This document shows, piece by piece, positions 33,760 through 44,033 of a stretch of 64,000 bases of DNA. Each line of letters opens with the position of its first letter. The first letter of the stretch is position 1. The notes beneath the pieces are model-generated. The model was not told where the DNA came from. It did no database searches and worked only from the letters and a program-made list of their open reading frames with translations. This DNA comes from Streptomyces sp. NBC_00239 (lineage in GTDB: Bacteria > Actinomycetota > Actinomycetes > Streptomycetales > Streptomycetaceae). The stretch covers positions 1,922,001-1,986,000 of the forward strand of contig NZ_CP108095.1 of assembly GCF_036194065.1 (NCBI RefSeq), in the 5' to 3' direction. The position numbers and the translations under genes were made by a program.

Positions 33760-34200
33760 TCAGACCTCGGCGGCCTCGGCGTAGACCTGGCAGAGCTCGG
33801 GCGATCCGGTCATGGCCCAGGAGACGCCCGACTCCACCACGTTCAGCTCGCGGCCCGAGGCCAGGCGGATCACGGGCTGGCCGTTGGGCCACACCTGCCA
33901 GCCGGCGCCGGGAACGGACCTGATGATCACGGTGCCGAGGTAGAGGCCCGCGTCGTTGCCGAGCCAGGGCGCCGCCTCGGGGTCGCGCCGCCAGCGCGGC
34001 ATCAGCTGGTCGAGCGCCTGCAACGAGGCCGGGGTCTCGTCGAGTTCGAGTCCGGCCGCCCCCGCCTGGACCCGGAGCATCTCGCATTCGGAGAACAGTT
34101 CGACCACCCCCGCGGGATCGTCCGCCAGCGCGGTGGCCAGAGCGTGGCCGTGCTCCGTCTCGTGCCGCTTGCGCCAGTGGTCCAGGAAGGGGATGTTCAT
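33760..34200 (-). CDS. Conserved actinobacterial protein (DUF6278-like)
   Basis: A 146-residue soluble protein, no signal or membrane segment. It begins MNIPFLDHWRKRHETEHGHA and includes LFSECEMLRVQAGAAGLELD and PRWRRDPEAAPWLGNDAGLY, which I recognise as a small Streptomyces family (DUF6278, from memory). No function is known. It stands between the orphan ATPase and exonuclease III genes on the same strand, 69 bases after the latter. Confidence 0.8.
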   Translation of the reverse strand: MNIPFLDHWRKRHETEHGHALATALADDPAGVVELFSECEMLRVQAGAAGLELDETPASLQALDQLMPRWRRDPEAAPWLGNDAGLYLGTVIIRSVPGAGWQVWPNGQPVIRLASGRELNVVESGVSWAMTGSPELCQVYAEAAEV

Positions 34201-34269
34201 ACCGCCAGCCTCGCATTCGTATGCGCCCGGCGGGCCCAGGCGCGCCTGCGCCCGCCGGGGTCCGCGTGC

Positions 34270-35049
34270 CTAGACGTCCAGGTCGACGACGACCGGGGCG
34301 TGGTCCGAGGCGCCCTTGCCCTTGCGCTCCTCGCGGTCGACGTAGGCGTCCTTGACCGCCGTGCCGAAGGCGGCGTTGCCGTACACCAGGTCGATGCGCA
34401 TGCCGTTGTTCTTCGGGAAGGCGAGCTGCCGGTAGTCCCAGTACGTGTACGGGCGGTCGTACTTGAGGGGGCGCGGCACCACGTCGGCCAGGCCGGCGGC
34501 GCGCAGGGCCGCGAGGGCCTCCCGCTCGGCCGGGGTGACGTGGGTCAGGCCCGCGAAGACGGCCGGGTCCCACACGTCCTCGTCGGTCGGCGCCACGTTG
34601 TAGTCGCCGAGGACGGCGAACGGGCGCTCCCCCGCGGCGTCTTCGGCGATCGCCGCGGCCAGCGCGCGGAACCAGTCGAGCTTGTACCCGTAGTGGTCGT
34701 GCTCGACCTCCCGGCCGTTGGGCACGTACACCGACCAGAGCCGGACGCCGCCGCAGGTGGCGGAGATGGCGCGGGGCTCGGCGACGCCCTCGTAGTCCGG
34801 GCCGCCGGGCAGGCCCGCGACCACGTCCTCCAGGCCCACCCGGGAGAGCAGCGCGACCCCGTTCCACCTGCCCGTCGCGTTGACCGCCGACTCGTAGCCC
34901 AGCTCGCGCAGCTGGTCGAACGGGAACTGCTCGGCGGAGCACTTGGTCTCCTGGACGCAGAGCACGTCGGTGCCGGTGCTCTCCAGCCAGGCCAGCAGCC
35001 GGGGCAGCCGGGCGGTGATCGAGTTGACGTTCCATGTGGCGATGCGCAT
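34270..35049 (-). CDS. xth: Exodeoxyribonuclease III
   Basis: A 259-residue EEP-fold AP endonuclease/3'-5' exonuclease of base excision repair. Diagnostic motifs: ATWNVNSITARLPRLLAWLE at the N-terminus, CVQETKC (metal-binding Glu), VLGDYNVAPTDEDVWDP (Asp, Asn), and SDHAPVVVDLDV at the C-terminus (catalytic Asp-His pair). The length is that of ExoIII. It is followed on the same strand by the DUF6278-like gene and preceded by the MBL-fold gene by 29 bases. Confidence 0.94.
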   Translation of the reverse strand: MRIATWNVNSITARLPRLLAWLESTGTDVLCVQETKCSAEQFPFDQLRELGYESAVNATGRWNGVALLSRVGLEDVVAGLPGGPDYEGVAEPRAISATCGGVRLWSVYVPNGREVEHDHYGYKLDWFRALAAAIAEDAAGERPFAVLGDYNVAPTDEDVWDPAVFAGLTHVTPAEREALAALRAAGLADVVPRPLKYDRPYTYWDYRQLAFPKNNGMRIDLVYGNAAFGTAVKDAYVDREERKGKGASDHAPVVVDLDV

Positions 35050-35078
35050 GTCACCAACCTACCGCCCGGGTCCGACAC

Positions 35079-35711
35079 TCACAGGTCGGTCGCGTCACCC
35101 GCGGCGAGCCGTTCGTGACCCGGCCCGGCGAGCGCGCCGATCACCCCGTCGTAGATGGGGCGCGCGAGGTCGGAGAGGTAGGCGTCGTGGATGTCGACGG
35201 CCCGGCGCGGCTTGACCTCGCGCAGGTAGTCGACCACTTCGGCGACCTTGTTCCAGGGCGCGTGCACCGGCAGCATCAGGGTGTCCACGGGCCTGCCGGG
35301 CAGCGTCAGGGCGTCGCCGGGGTGGAAGAGGGAGTCCTCCACGAAGAAGCCGATGTTGGTCACCCGCGGCAGGTCGGGGTGGATCACCGCGTGCAGCTCC
35401 CCGTGCACCTGCACCTCGAAGCCGGCGGCCGTGAACGTGTCGCCGTCGCCCACGGTGTGCACGCGGCCCGGGAAGGCGGCGGCGAGCCGGTCGGCGACGC
35501 TGCGCAGGGTCCACAGCCGGGCCGCCGGATTGGCCTCCAGCGCGGCCCTCAGCCGGCCCTCCTCGAAGTGGTCCGGGTGCTCGTGGGTCACCAGCAGGGC
35601 GTCCGCGCCGAGTCCGGCGTCCGGCTCGCTGAAGGTGCCCGGGTCGATGACGAGCGTGTGCCCGTCCTTCTCCAGTTGTACGCACGAGTGCAGCTTCTTC
35701 GTGAGCTTCAT
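35079..35711 (-). CDS. MBL-fold metal-dependent hydrolase
   Basis: A 210-residue metallo-beta-lactamase-fold protein of the UlaG/YycJ-like type. It begins MKLTKKLHSCVQLEKDGHTL and carries the metal-binding THEHPDHFEEGRL, GDALTLPGRPVDTLMLPVHA and, near the end, VDIHDAYLSDLA. The substrate is unknown; relatives hydrolyse phosphodiester or lactone bonds. It may be cotranscribed with xth. Confidence 0.88.
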   Translation of the reverse strand: MKLTKKLHSCVQLEKDGHTLVIDPGTFSEPDAGLGADALLVTHEHPDHFEEGRLRAALEANPAARLWTLRSVADRLAAAFPGRVHTVGDGDTFTAAGFEVQVHGELHAVIHPDLPRVTNIGFFVEDSLFHPGDALTLPGRPVDTLMLPVHAPWNKVAEVVDYLREVKPRRAVDIHDAYLSDLARPIYDGVIGALAGPGHERLAAGDATDL

Positions 35712-35779
35712 GGGCCCAGGCTAGGGCTTGATCAACGGCGGCGGGAGCGGGGGCGCGGCCCGGTCCGGAGCCGGGGCCG

Positions 35780-36361
35780 TCAGGGGGTCGCGGTGGAGAC
35801 CACGTACACCCGGGGCTTCTCCGGGTCGGTGAGGTCGACCATGACGTCCTGGGTGGGGCGCGGGTCGGGCTGGTCGTGGGTGGTGCAGACCCACCGGCGG
35901 TCCGCGGACCAGGTCCAGCCGGCCACCCCGGAGTCCCGCTCGCTGACGCAGACGCCCGGCTTGAGCGCCTCCCGGTCGGTGCCCATGGCCTTGAGGAAGA
36001 TCCCCAGGTCGACGGGGTTCGTCGTGAACTGGACGTACAGCCGGCTGGTGCGCCAGTTGTTGGTCTCGTAGAAGCCGACGCTCGTGGACCAGTCGGGGAT
36101 CGGCACCTCGTAGATGCTGCGCTGCACCCGGGACGGCCAGCCGGCCCGGACCTGGGTGGCGCCGACCTTCGCGGCCTTCTCCCGGCCGCTGCTGCGGCTC
36201 TGCTCGGCGGAGATCGCGAGGTAGCCGGCGGGGACCCCGATGAGCAGCACGATGATGATCGCCGTCAGCCAGCGGCGGCGCACCACGTGGCGGCGGTCCT
36301 CCGGGGGCCGGGAGCCGACCTCGTCGGGGGCCTGGGCCTGGCGGGGCAGGGTGGGGTTCAC
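35780..36361 (-). CDS. Single-pass membrane protein of unknown function
   Basis: A 193-residue protein with a cytoplasmic N-terminus of about 30 residues, one membrane helix (WLTAIIIVLLIGVPAGYLAI) and an external domain of about 135 residues that includes two cysteines (PGVCVSERDSG, RRWVCTTHDQP) likely to form a disulfide. I do not recognise the family. Its GTG start at 36361 overlaps the ROK kinase stop by four bases, so it is translationally coupled to the sugar operon and probably the last gene of it. Confidence 0.8.
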   Translation of the reverse strand: MNPTLPRQAQAPDEVGSRPPEDRRHVVRRRWLTAIIIVLLIGVPAGYLAISAEQSRSSGREKAAKVGATQVRAGWPSRVQRSIYEVPIPDWSTSVGFYETNNWRTSRLYVQFTTNPVDLGIFLKAMGTDREALKPGVCVSERDSGVAGWTWSADRRWVCTTHDQPDPRPTQDVMVDLTDPEKPRVYVVSTATP

Positions 36362-37542
36362 GGCTGGTCCTGGTCCTCTGTCTTGCGGCTGCTGTCCCCC
36401 GTGGTGAATCCGGTCCACAGGCGTCCGGCCTGCGCGTACCGCTCGTAGCGCTCGACCCGGCGCCGGTTGGCGCGGCGGAAGCGGCGGGCCACCAGCCGGG
36501 CCAGGTCGGCGGCGCCGACCATGCCTGCCTCGGGGCCGAGCTCGGCCTTGGCGATCCTGGCCTCGGGACGGTAGCCGCGGCCGGTCAGGTGGCGGCGGAA
36601 GGCGTCCCGGGCGGGCCCGATGAGCAGGTCGTCGGCGGCGCTGACGCCGCCGCCGATGACGAAGCAGGACGGGTCGAGGGCGGCGGCGAGGTTGGCGATG
36701 CCGACGCCGAGCCACTGGCCGATGTCCTGGAGCAGTTCGACGCACATGGGGTCGCCCTCGCGGGCCAGCTCGGTGATGAGCGGGCCCGTGATCTCGGCGA
36801 CGTTGCCCTTGACCCGGTCGATGATCTCGAACGCGACCGGGGAGTCGGCGGCGGCCAGCTCGCGGGCCTCGCGCACCAGGGCGTTGCCCGAGCTGTACTG
36901 CTCCCAGCAGCCGCGGTTTCCGCAGGGGCAGCGGTGGCCGCCGGGGACCACCTGCATGTGCCCGAACTCGCCGGCGACGCCGAACTTGCCGCGCTTGACC
37001 TGCCCGCCCTCCAGGATCGCGCCGCCGATGCCGGTGCCCAGGGTGATCATCACGAGGTGGTCCTCGCCGCGGCCCGCGCCGAACCGCCATTCCGCCCAGG
37101 CGGCGGTGTTGGCGTCGTTGTCGACCATGACCGGGACCGCGAGGCGGGACTGCAGGGCGTCCCGGAGCGGCTCGTCGCGCCAGGCGAGGTGGGGGGCGAA
37201 CAGCACCCGGGAGCGGTTGGCGTCGACCCAGCCGGCCGCGCCGATGCCCACGGCGTGCACGTCGTGCCGGTCGGAGAGGTCGAGGACCAGCTCGACGATG
37301 GTGTCCTCGACGACCTTGGGGCTCTTGGACTTGTCGGGGGTCTCGGTGCGCAGCTTCTCCAGGATCACGCCGTCGGCGTCGACCACGCCGGCCATCACCT
37401 TGGTGCCGCCGATGTCGATGCCGACGGTGGGGACGCGCGGGGCGGTCAGGTGCGAGCGCCGCTCGCGGGTCCCGACGGTCCGCAGGACGGTGCCTCGCGC
37501 CGAGCCTCGGTGGGCGAGCGTGAACTCCCGGTAGGTGCTCAT
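36358..37542 (-). CDS. ROK-family sugar kinase (glucokinase-like)
   Basis: A 394-residue ROK kinase. After a 37-residue N-terminal extension it has the phosphate loop VGIDIGGTKVMAGVVDADG, the second nucleotide motif TLGTGIGGAILEGG, the substrate and catalytic Asp region VDNDANTAAWAEW, and the zinc site CPCGNRGCWEQY. It phosphorylates a hexose in the cytoplasm. It sits 15 bases behind the sugar ABC ATPase gene, so it likely activates the sugar imported by that system. An alternative start would remove part of the unusual N-terminal extension. Confidence 0.92.
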   Translation of the reverse strand: MSTYREFTLAHRGSARGTVLRTVGTRERRSHLTAPRVPTVGIDIGGTKVMAGVVDADGVILEKLRTETPDKSKSPKVVEDTIVELVLDLSDRHDVHAVGIGAAGWVDANRSRVLFAPHLAWRDEPLRDALQSRLAVPVMVDNDANTAAWAEWRFGAGRGEDHLVMITLGTGIGGAILEGGQVKRGKFGVAGEFGHMQVVPGGHRCPCGNRGCWEQYSSGNALVREARELAAADSPVAFEIIDRVKGNVAEITGPLITELAREGDPMCVELLQDIGQWLGVGIANLAAALDPSCFVIGGGVSAADDLLIGPARDAFRRHLTGRGYRPEARIAKAELGPEAGMVGAADLARLVARRFRRANRRRVERYERYAQAGRLWTGFTTGDSSRKTEDQDQP

Positions 37543-37557
37543 CGAGTGCTGATGTCC

Positions 37558-38393
<836 letters not shown>

Positions 38394-38397
<4 letters not shown>

Positions 38398-39452
38398 GAG
38401 GTCGCCTCCGCGCGCTTGCGCACCCAGGCGTTGAGCAGGGTGGCCAGAAGGAGCATGGCTCCGAGGAAGAACTTGAACCAGTCGGGGTCCCACTGGGCGT
38501 AGACGATGCCGTTGCTCGTCATGCCGAAGATTAACGCGCCGACCGCCGAGCCGATGGCGGAGCCGTAGCCGCCGGTCATCAGGCAGCCGCCGATGACCGC
38601 CGCGATGATGTACAGGAACTCGTTGCCGACGCCCTCGCCGGACTGGACCACGTCGTACGAGAACAGGATGTGCTGGCCGGAGATCCACGCGCACAGGGCG
38701 ACGCCCATGTACAGGCCGATGCGGGTCTTGACCACGGGGACGCCGACCGCGCGGGCGGCGTCGGCGCCGCCGCCGACCGCGAAGATCCAGTTGCCGGCGC
38801 GGGTGCGCAGCAGGATCCAGGTGGCGAGGGCGACCAGCGCGAACCACCACAGGACGGTGACCTTGAGGGTGACCGAGCCGATCGTCCACTGGGAGGCGAA
38901 GAGCGCCCGCGCGGAGGGGAAGCCCTCCATGTCGCCGATGCTCTTGGTGGAGACGGTGCCGCTGATCAGCTTGGTGAAGCCGAGGTTCAGTCCGGTCAGC
39001 ATCAGGAAGGTGCCGAGCGTGATGATGAAGCTGGGCAGCTTCGTCCGGGTCAGCATGAAGCCGTTGAAGAACCCGAAACCGAGGGTGACCAGCAGCGACA
39101 CCAGGACGCCGACCCAGACGTTGGCCGTCATCTGGTAGCTGAACATCGAGGAGATCAGCGCCGAGCTGGTGACCATGACGCCGGCGGAGAGGTCGAACTC
39201 GCCGCCGATCATCAGCAGCGCCACCGGCACGGCCATGATCCCGATGGTGGAGGCCGAGTAGAGGACCGTGCTCAGGCTGCTGGCCCGCAGGAAGCTGTCG
39301 GCCGCGAAGGAGAAGAACACGAACACGGCGGCGGCGCCGACGACCGCGCCCAGCTCGGGGCGGCCGAGGAGCCGCTTGACCAGCGAGACCGGTACGAGCC
39401 GCTCGTCGCGCGCCGCCGGGGCCGGAGCGGGGGCGGGCGCGGCGGCCTTCAT
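38394..39452 (-). CDS. Carbohydrate ABC transporter permease (CUT2 type)
   Basis: A 352-residue permease with about 8-10 membrane helices. It carries family stretches [40 protein letters not shown] and [20 protein letters not shown], typical of RbsC/XylH-like permeases. The N-terminus is Ala/Pro-rich. The ATG overlaps the substrate-binding protein stop by four bases. It should form a homodimeric channel with the ATPase and receive sugar from the lipoprotein. Confidence 0.92.
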
Positions 39453-40465
39453 CGGCTGCCCCGCTTGATGAACTTCTCCAGCTCGGCCGCCTGGCCGGCG
39501 GTGACGATCTGCGGGCCGGTGAGCACCGGCCGGCCGCCGCCCAGCACGTCGGCGTTGTAGCGGTAGAGCCACAGCAGGTCGACGGCCTCGTAGCCCTGGA
39601 GGTAGGGCTGCTGGTCCACGGCGAAGCCGAGCGCCCCGGACTGCAGGTCCCGGGCGACGGACTCGTTGAGGTCGAAGGTGTCGATCTCGGCCTTGCTGCG
39701 GGCGGCGTCCTTGGCCTTGACGGCGGTGGGCGCGAAGGGCGCGCCGAGGGTGACGACGGCGTCCACGGACGGGTCGGCCTGGAGCTTGGCCTGGATGGCG
39801 GCCTGCACGGAGGGCATGTTGGTGCCCTCGACGTACAGGTTCTCCAGGGTGCCGCCGAAGGTCTTCTTCGCGCCGGCGCAGCGCTGCTCGTGGCCCACGT
39901 TGCCCTGTTCGTGCAGGACGCACACGGCCTTCTTCTTCCCGCGCTCGGTCAGCTCGGCGCCGACGGCCTCGCCCGCGATCTCCTCGTCCTGGCCGATGTG
40001 GGTGAGTGCGCCGTAGGCCTTGGACTGGGCGGATCCCGAGTTGACGGTGATCACGGGGATGCCGGCCTTGACGGCCTTGGCGATGACGTCCTTGAGGGCC
40101 TCGGGCTTGGCGAGGCTGACGATGATGCCCTGGACCTTCTGGTCGATGGCGTTCTGCACGAACTGGGCCTGCTGCTGTGCCTGGTCGTCGTGCGAGTAGA
40201 CGAAGTTGATGTTGTCCTTGGCCGCGGCTTCCTCGGCGCCCTTCTGGACGATGTCCCAGAAGGTGTCGCCGTCCCCCGCGTGGGTGACCATGGCGAAGGT
40301 CCAGCGCGGGGTGGACACGGCCGGGCGGCCCTGCTCGGCCGCCGCGCGGGCCCGCTCCTCGGCCCGCTTGCCGCCCGTACTGCTGCATCCCGCGAGGGAG
40401 GCGCCCAGCACCGCCGCGAGCAGCGCGCCCACGACCCGTGCCGCCCCTGTCCGAACCCTAGCCAC
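39449..40465 (-). CDS. Sugar-binding lipoprotein of the CUT2 ABC transporter
   Basis: A 338-residue periplasmic-type binding protein (Peripla_BP_4). The GTG start at 40465 is followed by a signal peptide with lipobox SLAGCSS (Cys about residue 27). The mature part shows the ribose/inositol-binding pattern: [32 protein letters not shown], and [20 protein letters not shown] near the C-terminus, where the family has the hinge region. Sugar identity is not readable; ribose, xylose or inositol are options, and the divergent Gfo/Idh/MocA gene slightly favours inositol. Confidence 0.9.
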   Translation of the reverse strand: MARVRTGAARVVGALLAAVLGASLAGCSSTGGKRAEERARAAAEQGRPAVSTPRWTFAMVTHAGDGDTFWDIVQKGAEEAAAKDNINFVYSHDDQAQQQAQFVQNAIDQKVQGIIVSLAKPEALKDVIAKAVKAGIPVITVNSGSAQSKAYGALTHIGQDEEIAGEAVGAELTERGKKKAVCVLHEQGNVGHEQRCAGAKKTFGGTLENLYVEGTNMPSVQAAIQAKLQADPSVDAVVTLGAPFAPTAVKAKDAARSKAEIDTFDLNESVARDLQSGALGFAVDQQPYLQGYEAVDLLWLYRYNADVLGGGRPVLTGPQIVTAGQAAELEKFIKRGSR

Positions 40466-40619
40466 GTCGCCGCGCCCTTCCCGTGCATCGAGTAAATACG
40501 GCCAAACCGATTCCAGCCGCCCAAGTATCCGCCACCCGGTCCAGAACACCGAACCCGGCGGAATGGCGGCAAACACCGAAATGATTGACAGGCGCCGCCG
40601 GTGGGGTCACGTTGATTCC

Positions 40620-41636
40620 ATGCGTATCGGGCTCATCGGGACGGGCCGGATCGGGTCGTTCCACGCCGCGGCGCTCAGCAGGCATCCGGATGCCGGCTCC
40701 CTGCTGCTGGCCGACGCCGTCCCGGCGCGGGCCGTCGCGCTCGCCGACCGGCTGGGGGCCACGGCGGCCCCGAGCGTGGACGCCGTCTTCACGTGGGGTG
40801 TGGACGCGGTGGTGATCACCTGCGCCACCGCCGGGCACGCGGAGCTGATCACACGGGCCACCCGGGCGGGGCTGCCGGTGTTCTGCGAGAAACCGGTCGC
40901 CCCGGACCTGCCCGGGACCCTGGCCGCGCTCGCGGAGGTGGACGCGGCGGGCGGGATCCTCCAGCTGGGCTTCATGCGCCGCTTCGACGCCGGCTACCGC
41001 ACCGCCCGGGAGCTGGTCCGGTCCGGGGCGCTGGGCCGGCTGCACACCGTACGGACGATGACCGCCGACCCGGCGCCGCCCCCGCCGGGATATCTGGGCA
41101 CGTCGGGCGGGCTGTACCGGGACTGCCTGGTGCACGACTTCGACATGGTGCGCTGGGTGACCGGGCAGGAGGTGGCGGAGGTGTTCGCCACCGGTTCGGA
41201 CGCCGGGCCGGCGATGTTCCGTGCGGCCGGGGACGTCGACACGGCGGCGGCCGTCCTCACCCTCACCGGCGGGGCGCTGGTGACCTGCACCGGGACCCGG
41301 TGCAACGGCGCGGGCTACGACGTGCGGATGGAGCTGGCCGGGGAGCTGGACCAGGTCTCGGCGGGCCTCGACGACCGGACGCCGATCGCGTCGACCGAGC
41401 CGCTGGGCCCTCCCCCGGCGAGCAAGCCCTGGACGGGCTTCCTGGAGCGGTTCGCGGCCGCCTACGAGGCGGAGCTGGACGCGTTCGTACGGCTGGTGCG
41501 CGGCGAGGGCGGCAATCCGTGCGACGGGCGGGAGGGGCTGCACGCGCTGCGGATCGCGGAGGCGTGCGAGCTGTCCCGCCGGGAGCACCGGCCGGTCCTC
41601 CTCGCGGAGGTCCCGGCCGGTCTTCCGGTCCGCTGA
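40620..41636 (+). CDS. Gfo/Idh/MocA oxidoreductase (inositol 2-dehydrogenase-like)
   Basis: A 338-residue NAD(P)-dependent sugar dehydrogenase. Rossmann motif IGLIGTGRIGSFHAA at the N-terminus, the family's FCEKPVAPDL (catalytic Lys, about residue 89), LQLGFMRRFDAGYRTARELV and DCLVHDFDMVRWVTG (His of the active site). These are the features of IolG-like enzymes. A perfect TTGACA at 40585-40590, with a weak CACGTT 17 bases on, sits so close to the ATG at 40620 that the transcript could be leaderless. It is divergent from the sugar ABC operon and probably acts on the same imported polyol. Confidence 0.88.
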   Translation: MRIGLIGTGRIGSFHAAALSRHPDAGSLLLADAVPARAVALADRLGATAAPSVDAVFTWGVDAVVITCATAGHAELITRATRAGLPVFCEKPVAPDLPGTLAALAEVDAAGGILQLGFMRRFDAGYRTARELVRSGALGRLHTVRTMTADPAPPPPGYLGTSGGLYRDCLVHDFDMVRWVTGQEVAEVFATGSDAGPAMFRAAGDVDTAAAVLTLTGGALVTCTGTRCNGAGYDVRMELAGELDQVSAGLDDRTPIASTEPLGPPPASKPWTGFLERFAAAYEAELDAFVRLVRGEGGNPCDGREGLHALRIAEACELSRREHRPVLLAEVPAGLPVR

Positions 41637-41656
41637 GCGGCGGCGGGTCACTTCCG

Positions 41657-42853
41657 CTACCAGCGGACCGGCAGGTGCCTGACGCCGCGGATCAGCGAGG
41701 AGGTGATCCATTCGTACGGTTCGCGGTCGCCGACCTCGGCGAGGTCGGGGAAGCGTTCCAGCAGGCCGCGGATCGCGATCCGGGCCTCCATCCGGGCCAG
41801 CGGGGCCCCGATGCAGAAGTGGATGCCGTGGCCGAAGGCCAGGTGGCCCTGGGGTGCGCGGCGGATGTCGAAGGTGTCGGGCTCCGGGTAGCGCTCGCCG
41901 TCGCGGCTGCTGGCGGCCAGCGAGACGAGCACCGGGTCGCCCTTGGCGATGGCCGTGCCGGCGATCTCCATGTCGTCGTGGGCGAAGCGGAACGTCGCGT
42001 TTTCGACGGGCCCGTCGTAGCGGAGCATCTCCTCCACGGCGCCGTCGATGAGTCCGTCGAGGTCGGCGCGGAGCGCGGCGAGCTGCTCGGGGTGGTCGAG
42101 CAGCGCGCGGACGCCGTTGGCGATCAGGTTGACGGTGGTCTCGTGGCCGGCCACCAGCAGCAGGAAGGCCATGCCGATCAGCTCTTCGCCGTCGAGGCGG
42201 TCGCCGTCCCCGTCCTCGTCCCTGGTCTGGATGAGGGCGCTGAGCAGGTCCTCGCCGCCGGCGGCGCGCTTGCGCTCGATCAGCACGGCGAGGTAGGCGG
42301 CCATGTCCTGGAGGGCCTTGAGTTCGGTCTCCGGGGTGGCGGGCGCCAGGATCTCGTTGGACATGAGCCGGAAGGGCTCGCGGTCCAGGTCGGGGACGCC
42401 CAGCAGCTCGCAGATGACGGTCATCGGCAGCGGGAAGGCGAGCGCCTCGATCAGGTCGGTCTGCCGGGCCGGGTCGGCGGCCATGGCGTCGAGCAGTTCG
42501 TCGGTGACCTGCTGGACGCGCGGGCGCAGGGCCTCGATGCGGCGGCCGGTGAACTCGCGGGCGACCAGCTTGCGCAGCCGGGTGTGGTGCGGCGCGTCGG
42601 CCTCCAGCATGTTCCGGTTGACCTCGCTGGCCTGGACGTTGTCGGTGTAGCGCTCGTGGATGCGCCAGTCCTTGCCGAGCGCCGGGTTCGCGAGGGCCTG
42701 GCGGGCCTCCTCGTATCCGACGATCAGCCAGAGGTCGTCGCCGCCCGCGTCCTTGACGCGGTGCACCGGTCCGGCCGCGCGCATCGCCGCGTAGTGCGGG
42801 TACGGATTCTCGTTGAAGCCCTCGGCGTATCCGTTGATGTCCATCAGTGGCAT
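41657..42853 (-). CDS. Cytochrome P450 (CYP107-like)
   Basis: A 398-residue P450 with canonical motifs: I-helix LLLVAGHETTVNLI, ExxR in VEEMLRYDGPVENATFR, and heme loop HLAFGHGIHFCIGAPLAR (Cys about residue 351). DAPHHTRLRKLVAREFTGRR is the usual C-helix stretch. It resembles the CYP105/107 groups common in Streptomyces secondary metabolism and xenobiotic oxidation. No ferredoxin or biosynthetic genes are adjacent, so the substrate is open. It is convergent with the Gfo/Idh/MocA gene with a 20-base gap. Confidence 0.93.
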   Translation of the reverse strand: MPLMDINGYAEGFNENPYPHYAAMRAAGPVHRVKDAGGDDLWLIVGYEEARQALANPALGKDWRIHERYTDNVQASEVNRNMLEADAPHHTRLRKLVAREFTGRRIEALRPRVQQVTDELLDAMAADPARQTDLIEALAFPLPMTVICELLGVPDLDREPFRLMSNEILAPATPETELKALQDMAAYLAVLIERKRAAGGEDLLSALIQTRDEDGDGDRLDGEELIGMAFLLLVAGHETTVNLIANGVRALLDHPEQLAALRADLDGLIDGAVEEMLRYDGPVENATFRFAHDDMEIAGTAIAKGDPVLVSLAASSRDGERYPEPDTFDIRRAPQGHLAFGHGIHFCIGAPLARMEARIAIRGLLERFPDLAEVGDREPYEWITSSLIRGVRHLPVRW

Positions 42854-42934
42854 GAGAGGCCACCCTTTCCCCCGTAGTGATCCGCTCAGCCTAGGCGCGG
42901 CCCTTACACCCGGGGGTGATATTCGGACACCCGT

Positions 42935-43879
42935 TCAGGCCGGTTCGGGGGTGGCCGCGCGGCGGCCCCAGGCGGTACCGGCCAGCACCAGGGCGGCCCC
43001 GGCGAGGCCCGCGGCGCCCAGGTGCTCACCGCCGATCGCGATGCCGGCGGCCGCGGCCCACAGCGGCTCGGTTCCGAGCAGCAGGCTCACCCGGGAGGGC
43101 GAGGTGCGGCGCACGGCCCACATCTGCACGAAGAAGGCGAAGAGCGTGCAGAAGACGGAGAGGAAGAGCAGCCCGGCCCACTCCCGCGGACCGAAGTCCG
43201 CCGCGACCGCCCAGGGCGTGCTGCCACTGCCGGGGAGCGCCGCGAGGACCGCGAACACCACGACCGCGGCGCCGAGCTGGACGGTGGTGAGCGAGAGCGC
43301 GTCGGCGTCCTGGACGGCCTTGACCCGCGACATGAGCAGCACGTGGACGGTACGGGCGAGGGCCGCCAGCAGGATCAGCAGATCGCCCGCCGAGGGCGCG
43401 GTGAAGCCGGCCCCCTGGGTCAGCAGGACCACCCCGGCGACCGAGACGCCGGCCGCGGCGAGGAAGGCCGCCCGGGGCCGGACCCGGCGTACGGCTGCCT
43501 CCGCGAGTGGCGTGAAGATCATGGTCAGGCTGATGATCAGACCGGCGTTGGTGGCCGAGGTGTGGACGACTCCGTACGTCTCCAGCAGGAAGATCCCGCT
43601 CAGCACCAGTCCGAGCAGGCCCGCGCCGCGCCACTGGGCGGGGGTCAGCGCCCGCAGGCCCCGCCACCCCGCGGCCACCAGCACCGGCAGCACCACCGCG
43701 AAGCGCAGGACGAGCACGGCGACGACGGTGTGCGCGACGGTGATGCCCTTGGCCGCGAGGTAGCTGCCGCCCCAGACCACCGCGACCAGCAGGACGGGCA
43801 GGTCGGCGGCCCAGGGGCGGCGCGGGGCGAGAGCGGGCGCGGTGGCGCTGAGTGAGGACACCTTGGTCTCCGGCGGCAT
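42935..43879 (-). CDS. EamA/DMT-family transporter
   Basis: A 314-residue ten-helix drug/metabolite transporter. The two EamA halves are visible, each with the characteristic end: VVWGGSYLAAKGITVAHTVV and VLVLRFAVVLPVLVAAG in the first, and FVQMWAVRRTSPSRVSLLLG with GTEPLWAAAAGIAIGGEHLG in the second. These proteins export small metabolites by proton exchange. Substrate unknown. It stands alone between a P450 and a DHFR-like gene, all on the minus strand. Confidence 0.9.
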   Translation of the reverse strand: MPPETKVSSLSATAPALAPRRPWAADLPVLLVAVVWGGSYLAAKGITVAHTVVAVLVLRFAVVLPVLVAAGWRGLRALTPAQWRGAGLLGLVLSGIFLLETYGVVHTSATNAGLIISLTMIFTPLAEAAVRRVRPRAAFLAAAGVSVAGVVLLTQGAGFTAPSAGDLLILLAALARTVHVLLMSRVKAVQDADALSLTTVQLGAAVVVFAVLAALPGSGSTPWAVAADFGPREWAGLLFLSVFCTLFAFFVQMWAVRRTSPSRVSLLLGTEPLWAAAAGIAIGGEHLGAAGLAGAALVLAGTAWGRRAATPEPA

Positions 43880-43984
43880 GGTGCGGGGTGGAGACTTCGG
43901 CGGCTCACACGGGAACGATCACGGTACCGGCCCGGCCCGCCCCGGTCGAGGGCGTTGATCCGCGGGGTCCGCTCGATCCGCCGC

Positions 43985-44033
43985 GTCAGCCGGGGCCGTC
44001 CCGTCAGCCCCCTCAGCCGCGTCAGCGGCCTCA
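43985..44033. repeat. Degenerate GCTGA tandem repeat
   Basis: On the minus strand, directly after the TGA of the DHFR-like gene, the pentamer GCTGA (or CTGAC/CTGAG) recurs at 10-14 base intervals five times. It is a small low-complexity run; no function is evident. Confidence 0.35.

Noticed and set aside
40458..42863. 801-codon minus-strand frame across a Gfo/Idh/MocA gene and a P450 gene
   Set aside because: Shadow frame; both real genes show all family motifs in other frames.
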